Below are positions 53,826 to 64,000 of a stretch of 64,000 nucleotides of DNA, piece after piece. Location of the stretch: assembly GCA_003988855.1 (NCBI GenBank), contig QYAI01000032.1:1-64000 (forward strand), in the 5' to 3' direction. Within the stretch, counting starts at the first letter, position 1; each line of letters opens with the position of its first letter. This stretch comes from Arachnopeziza araneosa (taxonomy: Eukaryota; Ascomycota; Leotiomycetes; Helotiales; Arachnopezizaceae). A model generated the notes under the pieces. The model was not told where the DNA came from and did no database searches. It worked only from the letters and a program-made list of their open reading frames with translations. Position numbers and translations under genes: made by a program.

Positions 53826-55893
53826 TGGATAGGAACGCTTTGAGGTTGGTCAAGCCTTATCACTTGCAAAGATGTGAAATGTGATGTTGAAGTTAAGTAT
53901 GATTACATAAGACATACCGAGCACCACCAACACGCCGTCGCTAGAGAGCCTGTCCACAGCGGGTATTGTTGTTTACTTTGCACACAACCTTAATTTCAAA
54001 AATGAAGGATTCCATAAATCCATCGTGGTGATAGCGACTAATAAAACTGCCAAGCGAGTAGCTCATGGATTGTACGCACACTAAAGCCCACCCCAAAGGA
54101 GCTACGAGGCTTTCAAGAGTAAAATCGACAGACTATTAGTGACTATTCATTTGTGGCCACCCCTCACCTTCTCAAACACCACCCCGCAGCAATTTTTTTT
54201 TTTTCCATTTTTAAAAAGAATAAGGGCATGGCGGACGGGGTCCCATGTTCGCCAGATCCTCTGGTCGCATGCTGTCATCACCAAAGCAAACAACGCTATC
54301 ACGCATTGTGAAAGTCTTGCAGAACATGGCCGATGGCGACGGAACAAGCCAAAAGCGAGGAGAAACCCGGGCGAGAGAAGCACGGCAGAAGGATCAAACA
54401 GGCGCCTCCAAGAGGAGAATAGGAGGAGGAACCAGTTGCCACGAGAGGATTGCTCTGCCTTCGGAAAGTCTGGCCGAGCTTTGTTTCCCCGACCTGCGAC
54501 CTGCCTGGACCGAAATCCTGAACCGAAATCCGTCTGCTTCACCGAACGCCTGCTGTTGATATCTCCGTGCCAGGGAGTTCCTTGACGACGTCTGTGCAAG
54601 GCACACATCTCGAGGCAAATTTGGACGGCCAAGGGCTTGAATAGTATCGATGTCGCAACGCCTTCACGGCTATTTGGTTCCTCGTTCCACCGTTTCACTC
54701 GTGAGCTGAAACGGCTTCCCGAAGCGGCAAACCCTTTTTCAACTTCCTAGAATCGTGGATTGGACGAACAGTGTCAGAGGCCACTTCCGCAATGCGATTG
54801 GCTGCATCGTACGGCACGTTCTTCATTGCTTTTGACCTGTCCTTGACAAATGTTTTTTCTTGCCATCTATTGACATGCTTCCGCACGCCTCGCGGACGCT
54901 ATCCGAGACATCAATCGTGCATTTGTCATGACTTGCACATGCATGTCTAGACCTGTCGATGGAGTTTGAAGCTGATCTCGCCTCGGAGCGAATACGTCGT
55001 GCACGGGTGCGTGGCCATTTCTAGAAGCATCAGATATCATTTCCAGACGAAAAACAAAAACGCAAAAGCAAGGAATCCAAGCACTGGCTGAAAATCGCTC
55101 GGCGGCTCCGGCGGTAAACCAACAAAATCCTCCCATCGTCTTTGTACGATGCGAGGCTGGCGGGCCGCGGAGCTTCCCATTTCCCGCGTCCCAGGACCTT
55201 GAATCTGATTCGGATCTGGCAAACCTGCAACTTGCCTCATCAGCACGCCTCATGCGGGCGATCGATAGAATGCACAAGGCTCCATGGTGATCGAAGCCAC
55301 ATCCACAGGAATCCACGGGTCAGCCATCAAGAGATAAGCAAACGAGTTACACAGCATGTTCGACGTGTCTATTCGAGTCGGATCACATCTCCGTGTCAAT
55401 CTAGATTCATGCCCTTCCCCGGGAGAAGGAACAGCAAATAACGGGTATTGTTGTATATACAAAGCAAAGAAAATGGTCATGGTGATCCATCTCCGTGCCC
55501 ACCCATCCACCAACACACATGCTATGGTATTAATGCAATCTCAATCATCTCCCCGTAGACAGAAACGCCATACACACACAGAGAAAATGAAACCCCCATG
55601 AATCTCGCGAATGGGATATATCCAAAACCCAGATAACCACCCAAGCCACCGCGGTAAATAGATATGTTAGATTCCGCATGTGAATGCATCTGTTGTTGTA
55701 TAAATGACATCGCAGATGGAATCAAGGCCTGTAAAGAAATTCACAAGTCTGAGCAAATATGCGCCATCGCTAAGAATGCTGATGAAAAGGGCCTCCCGTA
55801 TCATCCGGCTCGCCAGCCCCTATGCAATATATGTACCTATCACTTATACACACAAGGAAAGGAAAAGAAAGCTGTGGTCATGACCCAATGGGA
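53826..55893. other. 2-kb gene-free, GC-rich region
   Basis: No supportable gene. Several overlapping frames of 60-180 codons (for example 54147-54698 on the minus strand) are open, but they lack known motifs and mirror each other on both strands, as expected from GC-rich non-coding DNA. A homopolymer T run lies near 54196-54206. It includes the promoter of the 2EXR-like gene and the 3' flank of the Zn2Cys6 gene. Confidence 0.4.
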
Positions 55894-58800
55894 TCAGACT
55901 GAGTGTCCAGTCATCGAGACATCCCCAGTCGTGCTACTGGAGAAGCTCGATCCCGGATGCGAGGGCAAGAAACCATTTCGCCTCGCCGTGTAATCGAGAA
56001 TTCGTCGATCAAGCTCGAGAGCCGATGAAGGTGTTGCAACAAGAGATAGAAAAGCCAACGTCTTCTCCAAAAGCTTAACCATATCCTCTCTGCTGATTAT
56101 GTCTTTGAGGATTTGGCCAAGAATAGGGTGCATGTAACAAGCTTGAAGTGTAAGCATGTTGCCCCATTGTCTACATTGAATTAGCAAAACCCACAATAAT
56201 GACAAGAGACGTACGCATGTGCTGTTCCCCAAATATTTGTCACAACAGGCCGAGTCTGCCCTGTAAGTCCTAGACCATGAAAAGCCGTTGTACTGTAGAT
56301 GAGGGCCTTCATTCCCCGGACAATAAATTCTTTGACTTTCGGGTTAATGTCTGCAAGACAGGTAATCTTGCGCACGCTTGGAACATTGATGTCGGACAAG
56401 AAGTCGGTGGAGATTTGAGGCTTGTCTCCCCTGTCTTTGCGGCCAGAATCAAGAATTGGGAGTATGAAATTACGATAGGTAATCACCTCAGCACCATAGT
56501 ATTTCGCCCGCAGTCGTGCTTCTAGTATGTTGTTTGCAGGTTCTCCTTTCTCATGAACCCATAGCATGTTCCTAGCGTATAGATCTATGGATGCTAGACT
56601 CTCTTGTGAGGCTTCAATCGTAGGAAAATGCTTCGTGTCCTTGCTCGCTAAAATTGGATCGAATGGGGAGTCTTTGGCTGATTAGAACCTTCTCAATACC
56701 TGCTTCGGGCAACTTACCAGCACTCGGCTTGTAGAACATGTTATGCAGTTGATTGAGATGCTTGCGCAAGAACAACTGGGCATGATAGCTTTCGATGATT
56801 CTTGGATCAAAACCGTCGATCTCGACAGCCGCTTGAATATTTGGTCCAGGCATGTCATCTTCATAGGTGAGGATTCCAGAATGCGGACACGGCAACTCAG
56901 CAACAATATCACTAGCACAAATAAGCCAAGAATCTCGAAAACACCTCTTCACTAACCTTTCTAACTGCAGGCAGGTCCAGAAGGCGAAAATCAATGGATT
57001 GTCTTTAGGTTGGGCAATAGCACTTCCGTTGCTAAGCTTCTTGAATCGATCTAGTCGCCTGGTATCAAAGATTAGCATCCCTCAAAGAAAACGATTGCAG
57101 TAGCTTGCTTACGGCCTGAGGATGACTTGGAGGGCTCGACACGCTGCAGCAATATATGCGTGGCTTTCCATCACCCGAGCAAGCTGCCCGTGATACAAGC
57201 CAGCTAAAATGTTAGCATGAACATGTTGGAGAGAATTGCCTCCGAGTTGATTGCCAATTACGTCAGTTGCAAGCGCGAAGTAGGCTAGTCCAGGAATTAC
57301 ATCAATATTCCGTGGCCTGGACGCTATACTTCGTTGCCCAAACATTCCATCTATAGACTGCCTTCGGCTCCTAGGCTGTCCACGGTCCGATTCTTGAGGC
57401 GATGTGGTCCCGAAAGGAGCAGAGATTGAGGGGGAGCTCTGGAGAGGGGATGGCGGGTAGCCATTCCGAAGGGCTGGGGAACTTCCATACGAACTACTAC
57501 TACGGGGAACAGTCTCGAGTTCCTGGTCCGTATATGCGTGAGGGATCTTTCCCTTGTGTGAACAGATTTTCCCAAGTGCCATGCATAGCATAACAATGGC
57601 AGCCGTGATATTTCGGAAGGGGTGGCCAGGTTTATGATCTAACAGGCCTGGATGTTCTGGATACTCTCCCCCAGCTGGGGAGCGCTTCCGCTTATTACTA
57701 GGACTCTCGGGGTTCTTATAACTACTTCCAACAAATCCAACGCCACTAGCAAATCCAGCATGAGTAGAGTGGCCAACCAGGTTTTGGATCTGTTTGGGCC
57801 GGACCTGGCTATCTGGAATCGATCTTAGGAAGCTCTCAACTAGTGCATCCAGCTGCCTCGGAATGAGGATTGGATGCATAATATTCATCTCATCTTTGTA
57901 GATCTGGACCAACGAGATTACCGTGTCTCGGCTGAAGTCAGGCATTCCCTCTGGGTTGATGCCACCTCTCGTAATTTCTTGGGGTGGGTTTCCAGGAGGT
58001 GTCAAGCCGCCAAGTTGGCCCCATTCTTCACCAGCAGCAGGTGAGGATGCGTCCGATTGACCGTCGCCAGGAGTTGTGTCTGCATGATCCGTCGTCGGCT
58101 CCTTATCATACATGGGAGGATTCTCATTTCCCTCTCCTCGACCGAAAAGCCTGAGTAAGCCTCGTTTGTTTTCTTGGATAATGGGATATCTTTCGTTCTT
58201 GATTTTCGCACTTTTCATTATATCTTGGCACATATCGGCAATGGGTTTCACGAGCAAAAGCCTCGCGGCCCCAGTCGTATGATTCACTGGAATGGAAGGT
58301 TGTTTAGGAGGTCCAATGGGTTCGGCAGATGTCTCATCTTCCTCCGTATCATCTCCCTCCGGCGGCTGATAGGGATCTGGCGGTGGGATGATCGAAGGCT
58401 GCAGAACTGGTCCACTCATTGGTTCTATATGAGATTGCGCGCTGGTATGGCCGTCATCATAAGTCGCTTTCGCACTGATATCAAGTTCCGACTGTTCTTG
58501 CTTTACTGGACCGGGCAAGCTCGGTCCTCCAAGAGAAGATTGGTGGGGTTGTGGTCTCTTGAGCTCCCTCAATTCGCTCTCAATGCGTTCCATAAAATGG
58601 GTCATTGTAGATTCGAGACGGCCAATACTGTCTATAATATCGGCTGATGCTTTATCTTGTTGCTTTGGAGGTGGATCTCGATACCGACACTCAATATTCT
58701 TCTCTCTACAACTTGTGCAAGAGGGCCTACCCTCGTCGCACTTGGCTTTCAGCGTACGGCAACTGTCACAAGCCTGCGCCGCCCTCTGCGCCTTCTTCCG

Positions 58801-59451
58801 CACCTGTTGTTCTGCTGCGCGAGAAGGATATGTGACTGATGCAAACTGGTCAGGTCGCGGGTGCGGAAGGCCAGAGCTTCCATAGATATGCTGACCGTAG
58901 GGAGCTTCAGAAGCCATTGCGGTCGGCGTCTGTGGGGGGAACGGACTCTGTGGATATGGCTGTGCTTGTCTCGCGGGATCGAATTGCGGTGGAGGTGGAA
59001 ATCTCGGATCATGAAGGGGTGAAGGGTTTACATGGCCGTCGGAGCCATTACCTGTAGATGGAGGTCGATATTGCAGGGGCGGCTCATCGGAAGGATCTCT
59101 CTTCACCATCGGCTCGCGTGGTGCTGCATACGCTGGTTGAGGCGGAGGGTGATTGGGGTGAAAGCCATGAGGCGGTGGACCTGAGCTTGGTCTTCGAGCT
59201 TCTTGCGGTTCGTACTGAGCGTGATCCGAAGCTCGTCGGTCTCTTTCTCTATCCAATGGGTAGATTTGAGAATCAGGTCGAGGGAAGGCGGAATTGTGTG
59301 GTGGGTAGGGCGCGGCTGGGTGTGGTGGAGGAGGTAGTTGACGAGATGCTTCTGCTGAGTTGTGCCATTGTGCAGGTGGAGGAGGAGGAGGAGGAGGAGG
59401 AGGAGGACCTGATAGTCTGGGACGTTTCTGTTCGGGCTGGCCACCGTCCAT
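55894..59451 (-). CDS. Zn2Cys6 binuclear-cluster transcription factor with proline-rich N-terminus
   Basis: A fungal nuclear regulator. Exons are 59451-57113, 57058-56718, 56677-56215 and 56170-55894, giving 1139 aa. The first ~210 residues are rich in Pro, Gln and Tyr, including an 11-Pro run encoded by a GGA/GGT-type repeat on the plus strand. The zinc cluster is QACDSCRTLKAKCDEGRPSC followed by TSCREKNIECRYRD, six cysteines in the C6 spacing. A coiled coil (IGRLESTMTHFMERIESEL) for dimerisation comes next, then an acidic linker (PEGDDTEEDE). The fungal-specific TF middle homology region spans roughly residues 480-1080, including SLVQIYKDEMNIMHPILIP. One intron is only 40 nt. I cannot assign the regulated pathway. 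The long upstream region (59452-61600) is repeat-rich. Confidence 0.92.
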
Positions 59452-60034
59452 CTTAAAATATTCTTACAGACTTTCAAGCGCCCACGGCAGCGGCCATGAA
59501 CGGCGGTCGAGCGCAGCGGCTTGAGTACAGTCTTCAACGAGCACAGCGAGCGTTTGAAGCTTGGAGGGTCATCTGCGCCGTTGGGTAGGTATGACGAGCC
59601 GATGTTTTGATCATGCGGATTGTGAAACGGATGCGACTGGGTTTGGGAGCTGGATTTTGGGCGCAGAGATCAGCGTTGCGGGCTTCGAAGAAGAAGCAAG
59701 AAGGTCCCTCCGTAGGCAGGAGCAAATGCAAACGACCGGGTAAGGACAGGAGAAGCCTACCTTGATTGGGAGCTTCTTCCGCCGTATGGAATGGCCAGCC
59801 AGCCAAGCATATACACAGTTTATCACAATATGCACTGCAATTCTGCTTTTGGCGGGTGTTTGAGAGAAGTGGTCGAGTAACAGCAAGAGCCCCGGGTGGT
59901 ACTCAGGTTCGCTCAAATCTACCACGGCGGGCTGGAGAAGCAGTTTAGTTTCGTTAGTAAGTTGACTGGAGATACGGCAGGTCAGGTAGGTCGGTACGGT
60001 ACTGACTCGCTGAGCCTCGTTAAACCGCCAATGC

Positions 60035-60059
60035 CGGGGGGGAGGGCGGGGGGGGGGGG
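60035..60059. repeat. Poly-G tract
   Basis: Mostly G over 25 bases, ending in a pure run of 11 or more G. It could form a quadruplex and is a likely site of length variation. Confidence 0.7.
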
Positions 60060-60151
60060 TGCCAGGAAGTGAGGCAGCAGATAGACGCGCTTCCCACACA
60101 ACCACAACCACAATAACAAATCTTGGGCTCGAGGACTGTTCAGGAGGGAGG

Positions 60152-60180
60152 GCGAGAGAGAGAGAGAGAGGGCGAGAGAG
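60152..60180. repeat. GA dinucleotide microsatellite
   Basis: (GA)n interrupted by GGGC, located in the upstream region of the Zn2Cys6 gene. GA/CT tracts are common in fungal promoters. Confidence 0.7.
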
Positions 60181-60390
60181 GTGTAGTGTAGGTAGCAAGC
60201 CGCTCGGAGGAGCAATCGAGCGCCCACTATTTGTGATCTGCTGTGACGGGTTGGGTTGGACCAAGTCACGGGTCGCTCGACCAGGGGCGGACGAGCTAGG
60301 CTCGAGAGGCTCGAGAGGCGGAGGTCGGAGAGAAAGGAAGTAGCGATCCAACCTGACGAAGGGTAGGGGACGGTACGGTACCGATGCGCG

Positions 60391-60468
60391 CGTGGTAGGT
60401 GTGGGTGGTGGTGGGAGTGTGTGTGGAGGTTGTGTGGTGGAGGGAGTGGTGTGGTGTGGTGTGGTACC
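60391..60468. repeat. GTG/GTGTG-rich low-complexity tract
   Basis: Degenerate G and T repeats such as GTGGTGTGGTGTGGTGTGG. The strand asymmetry is strong (almost no C). Confidence 0.65.
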
Positions 60469-60578
60469 ATCAGGGTTAGCGAGAGCAGAAGAATCGGGGA
60501 GGGCAGTACGGGAAGGGTTGGGAAGGGTTGGAAGACGAACAGGCCGTTGCAATAATGGAAAACACCGAAGAGAAGGGA

Positions 60579-60675
60579 GCAGAGCAGAGCAGGGCAGGGC
60601 AGAGTAGGGCAGAGCAGAGTAGGGCAGAGCAGAGTAGGGCAGAGCAGAGTAGGGCAGAGCAGAGCAGGACAGGAC
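60579..60675. repeat. 15-bp minisatellite built from 5-bp sub-units
   Basis: Positions 60601-60660 are exactly four copies of AGAGTAGGGCAGAGC. Degenerate AGAGC/AGGGC pentamers flank both sides, so the array grew from a 5-bp unit into a 15-bp higher-order unit. Confidence 0.9.
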
Positions 60676-61273
60676 AGAATGGGGTCCAACAGCTCTCTCT
60701 CTATCGCAACAAGTACTACCCTAGGTAGGCATCGAGACTCCACCCATCAAGCGAGACGCCCCGAACAGGATACCTCAACTCCTACGGTGGACTATAGCAG
60801 AAGGCAGAGCTTGATATGCCGGGCGCCATTCCATGTCACCTCCTCGCCCGTTGTAGATACAGTGGATAGGGGATTCCAGGAGTCAGGATCGAGGATAAAG
60901 CTGAGGGGTGCTGCAACGCCGGGCTCCTGGTCGTGGCGTGCAGGATGGGTCCCACCGACCTCTGATCCATTCACTGTCCGTTCTCGAGATTCGACCAAGC
61001 CACGTCAAGTGGACACGGCCAGGATCGCGACGTTGCTCTTGTCAGCTTACAGAACAGAACAGAACGCTGCTGCTGTTCCCCAGAAACGCACAGAGCTCGG
61101 ACGGCAGCCATGCGCCGTGGTGGTGGGCCGACTGAACGGCAACTACAGGAGGGACTGGAGGTACTGGAGGCCCAGCAGAAACTGGACTGACTGAACTGTA
61201 CGTACAGTACTCGACCTGCTCTGCCGTTGCCGTCGTCATTCCCGTCTGTCTGGTCTTGCCGATCTCGCAGCCC

Positions 61274-61300
61274 GCCTGCCTGCCTGCCTGCCTGCCTGCT
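61274..61300. repeat. GCCT tetranucleotide microsatellite
   Basis: About six tandem GCCT units in a non-coding region upstream of the Zn2Cys6 gene. Confidence 0.75.
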
Positions 61301-61578
61301 GCTCAGGTCTGAACCGGCTCTCCGTCGGTAAGGGAAGGAAGCCCTCCCTCTTGTTTTCCTTCCCGCACTTCGCATGAGCCGGCCAGTCGTCAGGCCTCCT
61401 GGGCCACTCGTCCACGCCCCCTCCTCCCATTACCAAGGGCATGGGAGCTCCTCCTCTCCCTGACTAGCGAGAGAGGAGCCAGTGCTCGTCAGGGGCAACA
61501 GGGTCCTCTCATGGCCCCAATAGTCCCTCCCAGGATCTGAGCGAGGAAGTATTTGTCTCAAAAGGTGCTGCGACCTGT

Positions 61579-61601
61579 GGAGGAGGAGGAGGAGGAGGAG
61601 A
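61579..61601. repeat. GAG trinucleotide microsatellite
   Basis: Seven to eight tandem GAG/GGA units. A similar GGA run at about 59375-59405 lies inside the Zn2Cys6 coding sequence and encodes its poly-proline. Confidence 0.75.
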
Positions 61602-63685
61602 AGGCATCCCAGCTTAATCCTGTTTGAGAAAGATGCGATGCTCCAAAAGCAAATGCGACAAGCGTCATCAGTCCTCGCAAGATAGCAGCGAATCATCCAA
61701 CGGCCTCATCTACAGTAGCCTCCTGCTTTGTTACCCTACCAAGCAGCACCGAGATAAGGGAGCAGCTTACTGTAATTACCATCGTTGTATATGTAACGCT
61801 ATCTTCAGAGAGAATCGGCTCCAGGCTCGAATGTTGAAAGGATAAAAACACATGCAAGATATCGCTCTTCATCAGCCGCACCACTCTAACGTTGATCGCA
61901 TCATTCCCTTCACCCTCCTTCACCGCCGCTCATGATCCTGAGTCGTGAATTGCTTATCCTTCCCCCATCCGCCAGCAGTGCCCAATTCCATCGCAGATTT
62001 GCCCCACCTCACGCAGAGTCGAGTTCCCTTGTCTGAAACGGCGCCCTGGGCCGAGTTAATTAGCAGAGGCGAGGCACCGCCGTCGGTCGTCGCACATTCA
62101 TTCGCATTTCGCCGTCGCCGCGGGGTCTATCAAACAGAGTGAGAGGCGGTGACAACGTGACCGCCTTTTCACCTTCAGTCAAGCTGGTGTATACAGGACT
62201 GTACGACTCATTCCTCTGTACCAGTGTCGCCACGACATGACATTCTGTGAGCCTGTGCTGGCTGGAAGATTGGACAGCCAATCGATCCTGATGGCTCTCG
62301 CCGTGCCGACCAAGGCGTTGACGGCACGAACATTCTGAGTCAGTTGCCACCATGTGAATCACCATAGAACACCTGTAGAAGGTCACTTGGAATAAATCGT
62401 GGAAGCCATCAGGCTTCTAGCGGCAATCATCGAAACTCGATCCTTCGAGCGACGGGGTGCGTCCACAAAGGCTAGAAATGTCTAAGACTAGTCGGAGAAA
62501 AGACCATAAAATATTGATACATTTTGCTATCGCACAGGGGTTTCTTACTGTAGGACAGCTTCGGAATGGAGCGGTAGAGGACAAAATGCCCCAGCCATCA
62601 ACGAGGGTCCGTGAAGCTATGTGTGGTGCGCTGTTTGTTTTGGTGGTGTGGATGAACTCTTTGATTTGGTGCGAAGCCCCCGGTCAGTATTTGGTTCTGG
62701 CGGTGAAACCAATCTGGACAAAGTTATGCATCGCGTCTGGAACCCAACTTGGTAAATGCGAACCAGCGAATTCGTTCCCTGTTTACGCTGTTGATAAATG
62801 AAGGGAAGGGGTTGATTACGACCAAGGGGAAGTTTGATAGATTGGTCATGTCTTATCCAGACTCAGCTTGTTGATTGGCTCGTGAAGAGTTCACGGAACC
62901 ATCTCGAGTGAGCCTGTGCTCATTTCGCGCCATCATAGCCATTCGTATCATTTTACAATAAGAAGAGGAGCACCTAGGTTGCCAAGTTGCTGATCGGCGG
63001 TGCTGCCGAGATGTCTTGTGCAAAAGACCGGTTTCGTGGAATACGGCTTGAATTATTCAAGCCAACAACACAAAACACATAACGGCCGTACCCCCAATAT
63101 GTTTCCTCCTACTTGGGTAAGTATTTCCGCCTCCAAACAGTCCTGAAGACCATTCGATTTGTATCTTGTACCGTCCCAAAGATTCATCCCCGAACTATTA
63201 AGGTTTATTGGTTCCTGTCTGCTTGACCCTGACGCTTCCCACGTGGTAATCCCACCGGAGGAGAGGAAATCGCCGCGCGGCCGAAGGCATGCGCATGACT
63301 GACCCAATAATCTCCTCCCCAGCGAATATGCGGCTGTTCTGATCCAATCATATTGATAGAGCGGCCACTGTTATTTGACCGGGACGGATGACAGCTTCTG
63401 AAATTGCCTCAATTGTAACGTCTCGAGGGATCCTAGTCTGCACAGTATATCAACCAAGAACGCAAAGTTTCCATGCTTCCAGTACCGGTCTAAAGTGCTT
63501 GCTACCTGTCAATAGAGGACCAGAAGACTGATGTGTCTTCGAGTCCGAGTTAAATGAAATGTCCATCATGTGGCGTAGGGCGCACAACATGATTGGCAAA
63601 TACTTCAAGAAGAAGAAAGTATCACCACCATCGGGAAATGATCAGAAGCAGGCCGATAACAAAGCAAGGCAAAAAGAGTCTGGCT

Positions 63686-64000
63686 TCATGCAATGTCCAT
63701 CGATTGATTATCAAGCCGCCTCTTTTTAGTCGGTCTCCCTTCGGGCATCAACTTCTGAACCGAGAGCTTTGAAGTAGACAGCCTGATCGTCTCTCCCTCG
63801 GTAAACACAAGATCTCCAGTCTTGCCCAAGATGCTGAGGCTAGCTTCTTCCATTAGAATGCCGAACGCAATCAGGGCTGTCTCATCCAATGTCTTCCAAT
63901 CGCCAATCCCGCCATCTGCGGTTGAGCGCGAATAGAAATCCGAGGCGTAACTGTGTAGGGCTTTCAGGAGGTCTGATCCGGGTAGATCTCTCGTATCACT
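63686..64000 (-). CDS. 3' part of an unidentified gene running off the window
   Basis: The minus-strand frame is open from the window edge for 104 codons to a TGA at 63686-63688. It encodes a helical segment (LLKALHSYASDFYSRSTAD, then WKTLDETALIAFGILMEEA) and ends in a basic, nuclear-signal-like stretch (RPTKKRRLD). The sequence looks like real protein and not a shadow frame, and the end is well formed. I do not recognise the family. The 5' part lies beyond position 64000. Confidence 0.6.
   Translation of the reverse strand, partial: SDTRDLPGSDLLKALHSYASDFYSRSTADGGIGDWKTLDETALIAFGILMEEASLSILGKTGDLVFTEGETIRLSTSKLSVQKLMPEGRPTKKRRLDNQSMDIA

Larger units (their letters stand above)
59452..63685. 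other. 4.2-kb gene-free region rich in simple repeats
   Basis: No gene is supported. The half next to the Zn2Cys6 gene contains many low-complexity tracts (entries below) and is probably promoter/leader. Long leaders are common for fungal regulators. Frames of up to 313 codons here (59611-60552 minus) are products of the repeats and encode Pro/Thr/Leu low complexity. A 114-codon plus-strand frame at 62457-62801 has no recognisable content. Confidence 0.45.

Noticed and set aside
54147..54698. 183-codon minus-strand frame in the GC-rich gap
   Set aside because: Open frames exist on both strands over the same span, with no motif, signal peptide or splice logic.
59611..60743. Frames of 253-313 codons over the simple-repeat region
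   Set aside because: Their sequence is low-complexity Pro/Thr/Leu produced by microsatellites; no domain is visible.
62457..62801. 114-codon plus-strand frame
   Set aside because: It has one hydrophobic stretch but no recognisable family, start context or introns; not supportable.

Overview
The window looks like nuclear DNA of a filamentous ascomycete (Pezizomycotina). The genes are split by many short GT-AG introns of about 40-160 nt, typically with CTRAC-type branch sites. Gene content fits: Zn2Cys6 regulator, CFEM-GPI protein, DOMON/cytochrome b561 protein, 2EXR/F-box-like proteins, major facilitator (MFS) transporters, and a pogo/Fot1-like transposon relic that looks mutated by repeat-induced point mutation (RIP). 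A Leotiomycete is my guess, but the sequence alone does not prove class.

Layout. 1-1850: decayed Fot1/pogo transposase, minus strand. 2343-4965 (+): sterol/diacylglycerol O-acyltransferase. 5706-9356 (+): DDHD phospholipase. 9834-12638 (-): 14-exon MFS transporter. 13093-13995 (+): OTU deubiquitinase. 14019-15272 (-): thiol methyltransferase with a frameshift and a hairpin-rich intron. 15946-17687 (-): mitochondrial serine hydroxymethyltransferase. 18649-19465 (-): ribosomal protein eL19. 20210-28393 (-): GCN1. 28598-33549 (+): DEAH helicase of the DHX57/YLR419W type. 34190-35645 (-): DOMON-b561. 37499-38646 (-): Gfo/Idh/MocA oxidoreductase. 39236-39895 (-): CFEM-GPI protein. 41009-41641 (-): small F-box protein. 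41946-43157 (-): AT-hook/HD hydrolase. 43483-45026 (+): cyclase. 45208-46251 (-): alpha/beta hydrolase. 46386-47377 (-): PLC-like phosphodiesterase. 48267-49505 (-): THEM6-like thioesterase. 50228-52413 (+): second MFS transporter. 52752-53825 (-): 2EXR/DUF7730-like protein. 55894-59451 (-): large Zn2Cys6 regulator, with a long simple-repeat-rich upstream region to about 61.6 kb. 63686-64000 (-): 3' end of a gene that leaves the window.

How they relate. Most genes are independent housekeeping or accessory genes, not an operon or an obvious secondary-metabolite cluster. GCN1, eL19 and the DEAH helicase all act around ribosomes and RNA, and GCN1 and the helicase share a 204-bp divergent promoter.

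The most interesting signal is inside introns. Three introns in three unrelated genes (MFS transporter, F-box gene, cyclase gene) are 159-160 nt long and homologous from splice donor to splice acceptor. That is the signature of introner-like elements, that is, introns that multiply. Other points of interest are five in-frame stops, all TAG, in the transposase; a cascade of hairpins in a 332-nt intron; GC-AG introns; exons of 13-24 nt; an eL19 start codon split by an intron; and an MFS intron without a usable AG acceptor.

Exon boundaries were derived by hand from reading frame, splice motifs and remembered family architecture. They have not been confirmed by RNA data or database search.
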